A stretch of DNA of 64,000 nt from Lycorma delicatula (taxonomy: Eukaryota; Arthropoda; Insecta; Hemiptera; Fulgoridae). Shown here one piece after another: positions 32,437-43,130 of this stretch. The notes beneath the pieces were generated by a model that saw nothing but the letters and a program-made list of their open reading frames with translations, made no database searches and had not been told where the DNA came from. The stretch's first letter is position 1; each line of letters opens with the position of its first letter. The stretch covers positions 40,091,020-40,155,019 of the forward strand of contig NC_134467.1 in the NCBI RefSeq assembly GCF_047948215.1, read 5' to 3'. The translations under genes and the position numbers were made by a program.

Positions 32437-32800
32437 TGTGTTAATCCCTTCTGTAGCATGGCTAGCCGCCGGGGTACACCCCCACTCGAGAGCTATTAAC
32501 CTTGGAGTTCCGATCCGGTACTCCGGTGGAACCGGAGAGATGTCCTGGCAGAGAGCGGATGCGCAGTCTCTGCACTGACTCCAGGCTCCTACTCACCGAG
32601 GCTTTCAGAGCTCCCATGCACCGACATACATGGGCACCATTGCTACATGCTTGCCATCGCAGGGGGAATGTGGAAAACGGAAGGGTCTCCGTTACACCTG
32701 AAATAACATTGACCATGGCCGCCACATCGCCAGCTCTAAGTTTGGTATGTGTCCACTTAAAATCCAATCCGTCTGACCTGAAGATGGACAGGTCATGTAT
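32437..32800 (-). mobile_element. Probable 5-prime leader of the Jockey-type element
   Basis: GC-richer DNA lies directly upstream of the ORF1 ATG and stops where the Helitron-like TATATATAAAAATTAATG begins near 32810. Frames of about 100 codons on both strands overlap and show no domain. I read it as an untranslated leader. Confidence 0.4.
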
Positions 32801-32804
32801 ATAA

Positions 32805-33450
32805 ATATTCTATATATATAAAAATTAATGTTTTTCTGTCTGTCTCTTATGCCTTCCTAAACCGTTAATCCGATAGCGATGAAACTTTGGGGAATGGTTG
32901 GACGCATGCCAAGGAAGGTTTCTGAATTAGTTTGGACCCGCTAGGTGGCGCTGGCGTCGAGATATTTCGAAAAATTGTATTTATGGTCCGATTTGCCTCG
33001 TATTCAGAATACATGTTAACCCGCTAGACGGCGCTGGGGTTGAGATTTAGAAAAATTATATTTGTTTCATATTCAAAATATGAATATTAGTTACGTGAAA
33101 AGAAATATTTTTTCAAATGTATACCCGCTAGGTAGGGCTGGTGTCGAGATACAAACATATACAAACAGACTTTTTTTTCTATATTATATATATAGCGGAC
33201 ACATACGAATATGCCTTTTATATATATCCGCTAAAGGCCAAAAAACTAATGGATCCATTTACGCGTGGGCAAAAGGGAAAAAGAGGAACATGGAAAACAA
33301 GGAAAAGGGGAAAAGGGTAAGAAAAAAGTTGCAAACGGGAAAGGGTAAAAAGGAAACTGGGAGAGGGGTGAGGGAAGAGGGTGAAAGGGAGAAGTTGGAA
33401 ACGGAAAAGGGGAAGGAGAATAAGTGAAAGGTAAAATTTGTGAAGTTATT
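32805..33450 (+). mobile_element. Helitron-like non-autonomous element, 3-prime end lost
   Basis: The start TTCTATATATATAAAAATTA fits the 5-prime TC-TATATATA-AAATG end of the family. It is followed by TATGCCTTCCTAAACCGTTA and two CGCTAG-GGCGCTGG blocks. A purine-rich part (33255-33430) and AAAATTTGTGAAGTT come last. The hairpin and CTAG end are not present after 33450. Confidence 0.7.
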
Positions 33451-34924
33451 TTCATAATTTCGATAAGTATTATACTAATTTCCCAGTATATTTAAACAAT
33501 TTTTTTTTTAAATACTTCATTCTGTTAAGGATCATATCTTTATAAATAAATTTTTCCCTTAGAAAGGGAAAATTAAAAATTTTAAAACTTTTTATTCGAA
33601 GTTTGGGAATTTTAATGATTAAATTTTATTTTGGTAATGATAATTTGATCATCGTGACCGGGAAAGTCAAATAATACTGTACAACATTTTTTTTTACATA
33701 TATTCCTTTCGATATAAGCTTTAGCACATTATACTACACATTATATCTTTTCCGATGATTTTTAATCTTAATATCACGCTCCAAAAAAAAAAAAAATTAA
33801 AATATCGAATATAACATTCTATGCGTTCGTTATATTACTACTCATCAGAGAATTGATTTAGAATGAAAATGTTTTATACGAAGTTTCTATGTTACAATAC
33901 TTTATATATCATATTAATTTACGAAGCGGAAAAACGAATGACAGCGCGGGAAGAGAGAAAGAGATAAATTGAATTCCAGAAATAATAATCAAGTTTCTAA
34001 GATTGAATAATGGAGAAAACGAGGCGAGGCAGAATTGAAGATTAATTTAAAGTTACTCATACGGATATACGGATACGTATAAGATGTGAAAATTTTCTTT
34101 AGTTAATTTAATAGCATTTCAATGAAGACATTTTTTTTCTTAATTACTACATGAGAATTTGTGTTTAAATCAAGTCTGTAATTCTTCCTAATTAAATTAA
34201 AAATTAATTATCATAATTTCTTACGTATAATCTATCAAATCAATTGCCATAGTTATTCAAAAAAAAATTTAATAGTAATATCTTAGGGGTTCGTTAAAAA
34301 ATTGTAACTTTCAAAATAAAATTATGATCGAATAACATTGTTTTATATCCGTAAATAACAAACATTTTAAAAATCTGATGTGGACAACTCATGTGACTTA
34401 AATATACACATTTAAACTTTATCCTCCAACTCTTTAAAGTAGATTCCTCACTGTATCAAATTTTTGTATGGTAACCGTATCAGCATTTTATATTAGTTTA
34501 TGTGGTGTAAGTGAGAACGTGTCGAATCCGTAACCATGAACACAGCGGTTCGAATCCGACTTCATATACGTATATTTTTTTAAAGTTTTTTTTTTTTTTT
34601 TAATTTAAATATATTGATTAATAACCTATCTAAACATTTTTGAATTAAAATGCAAAGTATATCAAATTTTATTATGATAATTTCTGATTGTTTCATATAT
34701 TTTTGAAGTGAAAACCTCTTTAGGCTCGTTGTGTCAGAATTTTTTCTACATACGAATTACATAGGAACATGGGGAAAAAATCGCTGACTCGTAATCAAAG
34801 TCTGTAACGTAACGCAAGACGCTAAGCATATATATATATATATATATGAAAGAGAAAAAGGCATAGAACGAGAATATATATATACGCATATATGAGTGTA
34901 CAGTATAATATGTAGTAATAGAGG
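33451..34924. other. AT-rich, no gene; trace of Z-like sequence
   Basis: At 34368-34420, AAAAATCTGATGTGGACAAC resembles the far end of the Z family. At 34535-34560, GCGGTTCGAATCCGACTTCA resembles Z's internal box-B-like block. They do not form a continuous copy. A TA microsatellite lies at 34830-34848. Confidence 0.45.
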
Positions 34925-34927
34925 ACG

Positions 34928-35075
34928 TTTAACCCACCGGATTGGTCTAGTGGTGGAACGCGTCTTTTCAAATCAACTGATTTGGAAGTCGAGAGTTCCA
35001 GGCGTTCACGTCCTAGTAAAGCCAGCTATTTTTACACGGATTTGGATACTAGATATCTTTGATACCGGTGTTCTT
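34928..35075 (+). mobile_element. SINE-A head fragment
   Basis: AACCCACCGGATTGGTCTAG, the CAAATCAACTGATTTGG block and GAGAGTTCCAGGCGTTCACG are the tRNA-like head of SINE-A. It stops after ATACCGGTGTTCTT. Confidence 0.8.
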
Positions 35076-35326
35076 AAGTGTGTAAATCAGGACGACTTAA
35101 ACTGCCATATCAACATCAATCAGTCCTCTGAGTACTGCGCAATTGAAAGCAATGGAAAACTACAGCTGCTTTTTTCCAAGAAAATGTGGTTCTCTGCATT
35201 TTCATATAGCAATGATGGAGGCGCCTTCCTTGGTAAAATATTCCGGAGGTAAACTAGTCCCCCGTTCGGATCTCCGGGTGGGGACTACTAAGGATGGGAT
35301 GACACCAGAATATTAAAAAAAAAATT
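35076..35326 (+). repeat. Unassigned A-tailed repeat joined to the SINE head
   Basis: The sequence is GC-richer, including ATGGAGGCGCCTTCCTTGG and a TCGGATCTCCGGGTGGGGAC block. It ends in an A-rich tail at 35312-35325. It may be the 3-prime end of another retroposon or a SINE-A variant tail. No frame was assigned, although a weak open frame runs through it. Confidence 0.4.
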
Positions 35327-35340
35327 TATATATATATATA

Positions 35341-36860
35341 TATATATATGAAAATGTAATATTTGGTTAAATTCTAAATGTGGGTTTTTATTAATCTTTC
35401 TTTATAAAACGTTTCTTTCATTTGACTGACTTTTAAAATAGCTTAGCTTTAAATCGTTTTATAAAGAATAGCCAATTAGAGAAGGGTTAAAAATTGGTAA
35501 CTTAAAACGTTATTTTTTTGTAATCTTTTATTTAAATTAATTAATTCTTGTTATAAGATTTGATATTTCAACTCGTGTCTTTTATATTTAATTTCAGATT
35601 TCAGATTTTAGATTGTAGATTAACAGCATAAAAAAAATGAAAAAAATTATGACCTAATTTTTTACTTAATTGACATCATTATATCTCTAGAACAGCGATT
35701 CTCAACGTGGAGATCCACGTTTATATTTATAAGTACACATATAAAGAAAATAAATTAATCAGCTGGTCGCGTTTGTTTTTCATTATTCCTATATTTAATT
35801 TTTAATAAAACCATAGAGGAAAACCTTTTACAAAGAGGTAAAAAAGACGTAGCGAAATGGATTAGTATTTTCAATGCTTTAGTGATTAAATTTCTATATT
35901 CACTTCGACGAGTAAACCAAAACTTATCTAAATTTTCAGATATGAATTGTAATGTTTTATTTCGATAAACTGGTCGTGAATCTCATCCGGTAACTTAGCA
36001 GCTGCAACAACCTTTACATTAAATTTATTCAATACCCATTTCTTCCAGAAATTTATCTTTTCAAAAATACTCCACCAATTGAAATCTTAGTTCACTCAAA
36101 TGCTGTCAAAAACGCTGGTAAATAATAGTATCTTCTTTATCAAAAATTTTCTCAATATAATTGGAAACGACAGGAAAGATAAAGATTTTTGCTTTGAAGT
36201 CGAATAATCCAAATATCAAAGTTCTCAATGAAAGCATGAAATTTTTTTATCATAAAATATTTTTATCACGTCCTTGTAAATTCACATTCAAGTCAGTTAA
36301 GTGCGAAAATACACCAGTTAAGTAAGCCAACACAGCAACATAGACAAGGGATATAAAAGTACGGCGGTGATAAAACAGAATCATGAAGATCGTTGATGAA
36401 GCTGCGTCTGGGATGTGGAGAACCAGGTCCACATATGCGGGGTACTTGGCTACCCCGTTCTAAGGCACGCGACTCGCAGCCTACATTGTACATAGTGCAA
36501 TTTGATTCATAATCCTGGCCAAATATTCACAGAATTATCAGTATCAACAGCCTTATACCTGAGATACTTTAATAGATGGGACACAAAGAACCCCACCACA
36601 CAATTTCTTGTCAATCCCCACCACACAATTTCGTAACATTCTGTCGGAATTCGATCGTGTCTGTTTTCGACGTTTCTTACAATATATATCAAAATGATTT
36701 TTGAAGTTCTAACGAAGTGTTAACCAGTTATTGACTATGGATGTATCAGAGGCAGGTATGTACAACACGTTTTACTAATTTTTGTAGTAATACATAATTA
36801 TATCATGAAATACATAATTTTTTTTTTTTAAATTATTTGTTATATTTTTGTTTGACCTTT
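35341..36860 (-). pseudogene. hAT-type element relic, copy 1
   Basis: On the minus strand, YLTGVFSHLTDLNVNLQGRD (about 36330-36270) matches the region of domesticated and mobile hAT transposases that precedes the C-terminal dimerisation domain. Farther on, shifted frames give KLPDEIHDQFIEI. An ALKILI-FAT-LC-KGFS-MV block near 35885-35790 is the hAT dimerisation signature. The N-terminal zinc finger and RNase-H core are missing. The same DNA lies inverted at 45740-51000. Confidence 0.7.
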
Positions 36861-36914
36861 AAAATTTATCTGACATTCGAATAGTTTTTCACTCTTTTTT
36901 TATCTGATATAGAA

Positions 36915-37271
36915 AGCTATCCTAAATTCGAGACCTATTTCCGCTTAATGACCATAGCGATCCATTCTAATTTGTCACCTGGACATTTTCTAATTGGTAA
37001 TCATATGCATCAAAATCTTTGGTCTCGATTGTCTCACGAGTATCTTCATGGTTTGCAACAACGCAGCAAGTGGAATTCAAAAGCGGAAATCTCAAACTTA
37101 ACACGAGAAAATGTTCACTCAGGTTTGGTAGTGCTAGTGAAAGAAGAAAATTTATCGCCTCAGTATTGGAAAATGGATTTTGTATCCAGTTCCTTCCCAG
37201 GTAAAGACAGTTTAATGCGTGTAGTGCAATTAAGGATTCCCAACACAATTTTCAATAAGACCTATCAATAA
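36915..37271 (+). pseudogene. BEL/Pao retrotransposon integrase C-terminal relic
   Basis: A first frame at 36917-36946 reads AILNSRPISA. The next, from about 36962, reads LSPGHFLIGN, SHEYLHGLQQRSKWN, LVVLVKEENLSPQYWKM and GKDSLMRVVQLR. LNSRPL, LTPGHFLIG, YL-LQQR-KW, LV-LKE-N-PP--W and GKDG--RVV are the characteristic ordered blocks of BEL/Pao integrase ends. One frameshift separates the first two. The catalytic part upstream is absent, so this is a 3-prime pol fragment. Confidence 0.85.
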
Positions 37272-37341
37272 ACTTGTACCATTGCCAAATAAACTAAGAC
37301 AATGTAATTAATATTGATCAAAGATCAACATGCGGGTAGTA

Positions 37342-37626
37342 TGTTGGGTTTCAAATTATCCTCCAGCTGACAGCGCTGTCTGGAGAAGTGGAGGACATTC
37401 TTACTATTAGTTTATTTTTTATCTGCAGTTTCAATGTACGGACAAGTTAGCTGAGAATAAAAAATCCAACAATACTTACTATGTAAGCCAGTTTGGCCTT
37501 TCAATCATAGCAATACAGTTTCCCTATTGTTAAAGTAATAAATACAGTATTATTAATTCTTAATCGGTTGCAATTATTTACTCAAAATACGGTTCATTAT
37601 TCTACTATAACGTACAGCTCGTTACA
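37342..37626 (+). mobile_element. Probable BEL/Pao LTR
   Basis: It starts TGTTGGGTTTCAAATTATCC about 70 bases after the integrase stop, has AATAAA near 37531, and could end in CGTTACA at 37626. TG...CA ends, length near 285 bp and position fit an LTR. I cannot compare it with a second LTR because none is in the window, so the right edge is a guess. Confidence 0.45.
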
Positions 37627-37739
37627 GATAACGTTACATGAATTGCTGTTAAATGATTTTAGCCAATGTAGATTTATTGTTACATCAAGGGCGTGGGAAT
37701 ATAAAAATTCAAGGGCTGATATTATACTTTAATGACATA

Positions 37740-38180
37740 ACTCCTGCCAAACAAACAAGGCCTTGAGATCTGTATTTAGCTGTTCAAGGGTCTTGTGTTC
37801 TTTGCAATCTTACACACATGATGTATTTAACTGTTCTGAATTTCTGAAATTAAATATTAATCAAAGAAAAGCATTTATTCGTAAACCAACAGGTATGTTT
37901 CAGTTGCTTACGTAGAAATCACGTAGCACAAAAAAAAAATTCAAAACCTTGTAAGTATGGCTTACATCGTACGTTAATTCATAGATTTAAGGGTAAAATG
38001 ACTTTAGAAAATAAGCTGGTAAAATTGAATAAATAACAAGGCCAAATTTATATCAATGATGAGGAAAATCTAGTTACTTTTCTTTTAAAGGTGTTAATTC
38101 ACCTGTATTATTATCTACCGCCATTGTTCATTTCAGAAACAGTGTTTGCCTAATTCATAAATTCAGAGTATATTACTTAA
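37740..38180 (+). pseudogene. BEL/Pao gag zinc-knuckle to protease relic
   Basis: Shifted plus frames give DVFNCSEFLKLNINQRKAFI, then VCFSCLRRNHVAQK, a CKYGLHRTLIHRF block and VNSPVLLSTAIVHFRNS. Cys-X2-Cys...H, the H-TLLH-like block and VLLSTA-V are the consecutive gag-knuckle and protease-start blocks of BEL/Pao polyproteins. At least three frameshifts occur. The N-terminal gag and everything after the protease start are missing. Confidence 0.75.
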
Positions 38181-38985
38181 TAGCGCTTCTCATTAATTAC
38201 TGTTCGTTCCCTGAACGAGAATCTTTCTTCATTCAAGAACATTCTTTAACATTTATTCATTATTAATTTTTATTCATTTAAGTTTGTGTATGTAGTTCAT
38301 TTAGTTTGTGTGTGTTATATTTTCATTAATTGTATTAAATATTATTTGTTCCCATACATGTAAATGTAATCCCCACTAGTTCTGATTGGTGCCAGCTGTG
38401 CTCTTGCCTGCCGCTAGAGTTCGTAGCGGCAGGAAAGCCGCCATGACAGTGTCAACTGAAGCTCCGCAGTGTGCAGGCCTATTCTATATTATTTGTGTAC
38501 TCTACAGTCCATATCACTTTGTGTTAAACTCAGAACAATCGAAAATTAAAACAAGCCTAATAGAAATAAAAAAAAAAAATATTAATGGATTTAATTAACA
38601 CACGCTATATTACATAAATTGTCTTAAATTTCGATTATTCATTCGAGACATTTTGATCGTTATGACAAAACCTTATCGTATTTTTCAAACTGCTCATATA
38701 AATTTCCTAATTTGATTTTTAGATGTAGTTAAATTTTTTTTATTTATTTTTTTGTTTTCTTTGATTACTGTTATTAGCTTTTAAATGCTAAAAGATGAGA
38801 AGTTTAGTTTAAATATATGTCCATATATAATTCCCTAATTTCAAACAAAATTAAACATTTTCCTAAAAAAAATATTTGACTTTAAATATTATTATTAATC
38901 TGGAATAAACTAAATTCTGTTTAATATTTCCCCTCTGTGAAAATATGTAAGATTAACACAGTTTTTCATTCAATAGTAGTATCTA
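38181..38985. other. No gene; contains a strong 10-bp hairpin
   Basis: The stretch is mostly AT-rich. At 38407-38433, CCTGCCGCTA and TAGCGGCAGG pair perfectly around GAGTTCG in a locally GC-rich patch of about 150 bases. The patch might be part of an LTR or leader of the BEL-like element, but nothing proves that. Confidence 0.45.
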
Positions 38986-38989
38986 TTAA

Positions 38990-40110
38990 AAGTTGAAGAG
39001 GATGAAATGGAAGAAACAAAACAGATCTAAATTTAAGAGAGCATTAAAAGATTTGAATGGCAGAAAGGCTCCTGGAATAGATAGAATACCTGTAGAATTA
39101 CTGCGCAGTGCAGGTGAGGAAGCGATTGATAGATTATACCAACTGGTGTGTAATATTTATGAAAAAGGGGAATTTCCGTCAGACTTCAAAAAAAATTGTT
39201 ATACTCATGATAGCAAAGAAACCAGGGGCAGATAAATGTGAAGAATACAGAACAATTAGTTTAACTAGTCATGCATCAAACATCTTAACTAGAATTCTAT
39301 ACAGAAGAATTGAGAGGAGAGTGGAAGAAGTGTTAGGAGAAGATCAATTTGGTTTCAGGAAAAGTATACGGACAAGGGAAGTAATTTTAGGCCTCAGATT
39401 AATAGTAGAAGGAAAATTAAAGAAAAACAAACCAACATACTTTGCATTTATAGACTTAGAAAAGGCATGCGATAACGTAGACTGGAATAAAATGTTCAGC
39501 ATTTAAAAAAAATTAGGGTTCAAATACAGAGATACAAGAACAATTGCTAACGTTTACAGGAACCAAACAGCAACAGTAATAATTGTAGAACATAAGAAGC
39601 CGAAATAAGAAAGGGAGTCCGACAAGTATGTTCCCTATCGCCGTTACATTTTAATCTTTACAGAGAATAAGCAGTTAATGTTAAAGAACAATTTAGATTC
39701 GGAGTAACAGTACAAGGTGAAAAGTTAAAGATGTTACGATTTGCTAATGATATAGTAATTCTAGCCGAGAGTAAAAAGGATTTAGAAGAAACAATGAACG
39801 GCATGAATGAAATCCTACGCAAGAACTACCGCATGAAAATAAACAAGAACAAAACGAAAGTAATGAGATGTAGTAGAAATAACAAAGATGTACCGCTGAA
39901 TGTGAAAATAGGAAGTGAAAAGATCATGGAGGTAGAAGAATTTTGTTATTTGGGAAGTACAATTACTAAAGATGAACGAAGCAGGAGCGACATAAAATGC
40001 TGAATAGCACAGGCGAAACGAGCTTTCAGTCAAATATAATTTGTTTACATCAAAAATTAATTAAAATGTTAGAAAAAAGATTTTGAAAGTATTTGTTTGG
40101 AGCGTCGCTT
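38990..40110 (+). pseudogene. LINE family 1 copy on plus strand, broken
   Basis: This copy begins near FKRALKDLNGRKAPG, like the 46162-47666 copy, and continues with EYRTISLTSHASNILTRILY. Motif A reads AFIDLEKACDNV (Phe to Cys next to the site). Motif C reads RFANDIVILAE: the first Asp of FADD is Asn, so the catalytic pair is broken. Motif B lies in a damaged region near 39610. Stops and frameshifts at about 39195, 39505 and 39605 separate the parts. It is cut off near 40110. Confidence 0.85.
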
Positions 40111-40137
40111 TCATTAATAACTTGTAATATTTTTTCG

Positions 40138-40765
40138 TATTTTTACTTCCTTGTACGAAATCCGTACGAATTCCGTCCATACGAAATTGTATTGCGATCC
40201 CTGAATCTATTTTGACTACTTTCTGCGTGATCTCTGTACGTATGTATTTGTCTCGCATAACATAAGAACGATTAGATGTTGAAATTCTGGAATAATAACT
40301 GTTGTAAGATCTAGTTTTGGATCTCCTTTTTTGATTGCAATCTACTTTACCAAAAATGTCCAAAACAGTCTAAAGTTTACAAACCAAAATTTGGCTTTTG
40401 TAGTTTTTCTTTAATGGCAGTAATAAGCCCTCATTGAGAGCTTTTCAAGGATATGTCCATAGTGGTATTTATTTTCATTGGTTCCACAGTTATAGCCAAA
40501 TAAAAGTTTAATGAAATATTTGGATCTTACAAGGCACATCGCTTCGAATCTGACTTCACCTCCTTTTTAATTATTTAAATATATTGATTTATTAGTAATT
40601 ATTAATCTGTGATTGTAAAAAATTTTTAACAATAGAATAAAAAAAAAATTAAAAAATATCATAAGTTATTAATGAAATAATATATTACGTACTTTTCATT
40701 TTTAAAAAAAATGTGCGTATAATTTAATAGGCGTACAAGTTAGTTATGTGATGTCAACATCAGTA
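40138..40765 (+). mobile_element. Z-family element, copy 2
   Basis: The hairpin end is on the left (TTTTTACTTCCTTGTACGAA). The far end is on the right (AATTTAATAGGCGTACAAGT followed by TGATGTCAACATCAG). Inside are TCTCGCATAACATAAGAACG, TGAAATATTTGGATCTTACA and a CGCTTCGAATCTGACTTCAC box-B-like block. The second hairpin arm has changed, so the stem is lost in this copy. Confidence 0.8.
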
Positions 40766-40784
40766 TGTTATAGTCTTTAATTTT

Positions 40785-40830
40785 CCCCCGGGGGACCCGG
40801 GTTCGAATCCCGGTTTACGGTTTTACCATT
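40785..40830 (+). repeat. tRNA T-arm-like fragment (SINE-B head)
   Basis: GGACCCGGGTTCGAATCCCG contains a perfect box B in a T-arm stem. No D-arm or acceptor half is present. Confidence 0.5.
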
Positions 40831-41084
40831 TTTCTTATGCTAATAAATTACAATTCCTCATTTCTTTGTACAAAAGCTTCTATGATGAATTAATTCAGCA
40901 AGAAAAAAAATTACAAAAAGTTCAAACAATTTTTTTAGGTAGATTTCATAAGTTAGCTACCTGTTGTAATGGGTATTATGATTTTTCTATTTCTTGAAAA
41001 TTTCGACATATCTTCGCGTTTTACATCCCCAGACCCCAAAACCACAGTCAGCTCAAAAGTTATATATAAACTTTTATATGTATA

Positions 41085-41779
41085 TATATATATATATATA
41101 TTATATACATAAAAATGAATGTTTGTATGTCTCTTATGCCTTCCTAAACCGTTCATTTGATAGCGATGAAACTTTGGGGAATGGTTGGACGCATGCCAGG
41201 GAAGGTTCGAGATATTTCGAAAAAATTGTATTTACGTTCCGATTTGCCTCATTAAGAATACATGTTACTTACATAAAAAGAACTATCTCTGCAAAAAATG
41301 AACCCGTTAGGTGCGCTGGGGTTAGATATTTAGAAAAATTATATTTATGGATATATTTGGTTCGTATTCAGAATATGAATATTAGTTACGTATAAAGAAA
41401 TATTTTTGCAAAAACTATACCCGCCAGGTGGAGCTGGTGTCGAGATATTTACGAAACAAACAAATATACAAACAGACTTTTTTGTTCTATATATATATAT
41501 ATATATAGATGTAAAAGGCATGTTTGTATGTGTGTCCGCTAAAGACCAAAAAACTAATGGACCGATTTACGCGCGGGAAAAAGGGGAAAACGGGAATGGG
41601 TAAAAAGGAAGTGGGAGAGGGAAGAGGGAGAAGGGTGAAAGGGGAAAGGGGAAGGAGAATAAATGAAAGGTGGTAAAATTTGTGAAGTTCAGTTTTTAAT
41701 CAAATCTTTTCAAATTTTTATCAAATTTTCAATTTGATAAAATAATCCCACACTCCCACACTCTCTCAATCACTCTCTC

Positions 41780-41868
<89 letters not shown>

Positions 41869-41886
41869 CATTCCCGGGTCTGCTAG
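41085..41886 (+). mobile_element. Helitron-like non-autonomous element, both ends present
   Basis: The 5-prime side reads TTATATACATAAAAATGAAT, followed by TATGCCTTCCTAAACCGTTC and the family body. The purine-rich block lies at 41575-41665. The 3-prime end reads AGCATTCCCGGGTCTGCTAG, finishing in CTAG at 41883-41886 before T. CTRR-T is the Helitron rule, and GGGTCTGCTAG also closes the copy at 63491. A CT and TA microsatellite (41768-41866) has expanded just before the end. It codes nothing. Confidence 0.75.
41768..41866. repeat. (CT)n followed by (AT)n microsatellite
   Basis: About 55 bases of CT with one CC break are followed by about 44 bases of AT, inside the Helitron-like element. Confidence 0.95.
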
Positions 41887-41999
41887 TTTTCTTGTGACAC
41901 GATACTGCCGTAATTTTGCACCGATCTTTTTCAAATTCTTTAAGAATAACTCGTCCTAAAATCTCGGTAGAGTTCATTAATGGGAAAAATCAAATCATA

Positions 42000-42420
42000 G
42001 GGATGGAAATGGGGGGAAGGGCTTTTTCGAAAAAAACAAAATTTCGCTATAACTTTCTTAAGTATCGAATTCGTTTAAAATTACAATAATTAATGACAAC
42101 TACAAAGATAATGACTTATAAGAAAACTATTTCATATCACTAACCACTGGCTGAGGGGGTTAAAAAAATTGTATTTCGAAGACAAACAAGAATCATACCT
42201 TTTGTATGCAACAAATTTTGATATGACCAACTTTTACGAAAAGGGATGACCAAAATATTACTAGAATTGTAAGAAAATGGAGCTTGTCGTATGCTAAACA
42301 TATGATACTTTTTTCACATGCAACCATTGTCGTATTAAGTAAATTAATTTTTTTTCTTAACGTTAAAGTGGAAATCTTTTTTATCCCCTACTTACCACCG
42401 GTGAAATACTACAACTTAAG
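42000..42420. repeat. Dispersed repeat M, inverted copy
   Basis: In reverse orientation this matches 6380-7130, with CTTGTCGTATGCTAAACAT, AACCACTGGCTGAGGG and a TAAGTATCGAATTCGTTTAA block. It holds one internal unit only, not two. Confidence 0.65.
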
Positions 42421-42424
42421 TATA

Positions 42425-42485
42425 ATTTTTGTCCGTTCATCCGGAGGTCCTGAGGTTCGAATCTCTGTTAGCCATGACATTTCTC
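42425..42485 (+). repeat. SINE-B head fragment
   Basis: TTCATCCGGAGGTCCTGAGG and GGTTCGAATCTCTGTTAGCC follow directly on repeat M. They match the anticodon-arm and T-arm parts of the SINE-B head at 13500-13550. Confidence 0.55.
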
Positions 42486-42489
42486 ATAC

Positions 42490-43110
42490 GCTAAAAATTT
42501 TCATTCTCAAAATGACCAAAGCAGTTGATGTCAGTTATCTGAAAAAAGAAAAAAATGTAATTAATTTTTGGGGTTTTCAATTTTTTTTCTTAGTTATACA
42601 AGACAAAACAGGGAAATTATTAGTGGAAGAAGGGAATTTTTTTTTTATTTTTAAATGAAATTTAATGTTAGTTGTTATAGTAGGTAAATATAGTATGGGG
42701 AATATAAAATAAAAAATATTTATATAAATGGAACGTTATATAAAATGGGAATTAAGTTTTTTCTATTTATTATTTATTATTTTTTAAAGGAAAAAGGAAA
42801 TCATTTATTTCGATTTGGCTATTAAGGATCATCTTAGAACTTTTTAAAGTATTTTAGGAGATACTACAGAAGAGAATCATATATAATTTGGCAGTGGGAT
42901 GATATATCATCATTCAGTATAACAATGTAGAAAATAACTAAAAGAATATTCCTTTAGGAATTTTCTCGTTATCAATAATACTTCATTTATATGTGTCAAT
43001 AATACTACTCTACCTGTTTATAAGAAATAGATAAATTTGATAAAAGTATAAAAATGTAATCTTAAATTTTATTCTATCTAAAAACTAATACAATATTTTT
43101 TATAAATTAA
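42490..43110. other. AT-rich, no gene
   Basis: Nothing recognised. Confidence 0.5.
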
Positions 43111-43130
43111 TATATATATATATATATAAT

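Noticed and set aside
32462..32804. Overlapping 100-codon frames on both strands
   Set aside because: GC-richer leader-like DNA directly before the Jockey ORF1 start; the two frames overlap and neither shows a motif.
36250..36432. Domesticated hAT-derived host gene
   Set aside because: Frameshifts separate the hAT blocks, the core domain is missing, and a second equally broken copy exists.
37019..37204. Alternative frames over the BEL/Pao integrase
   Set aside because: Overlapping frames without the integrase blocks; shadows of the 36948 frame.
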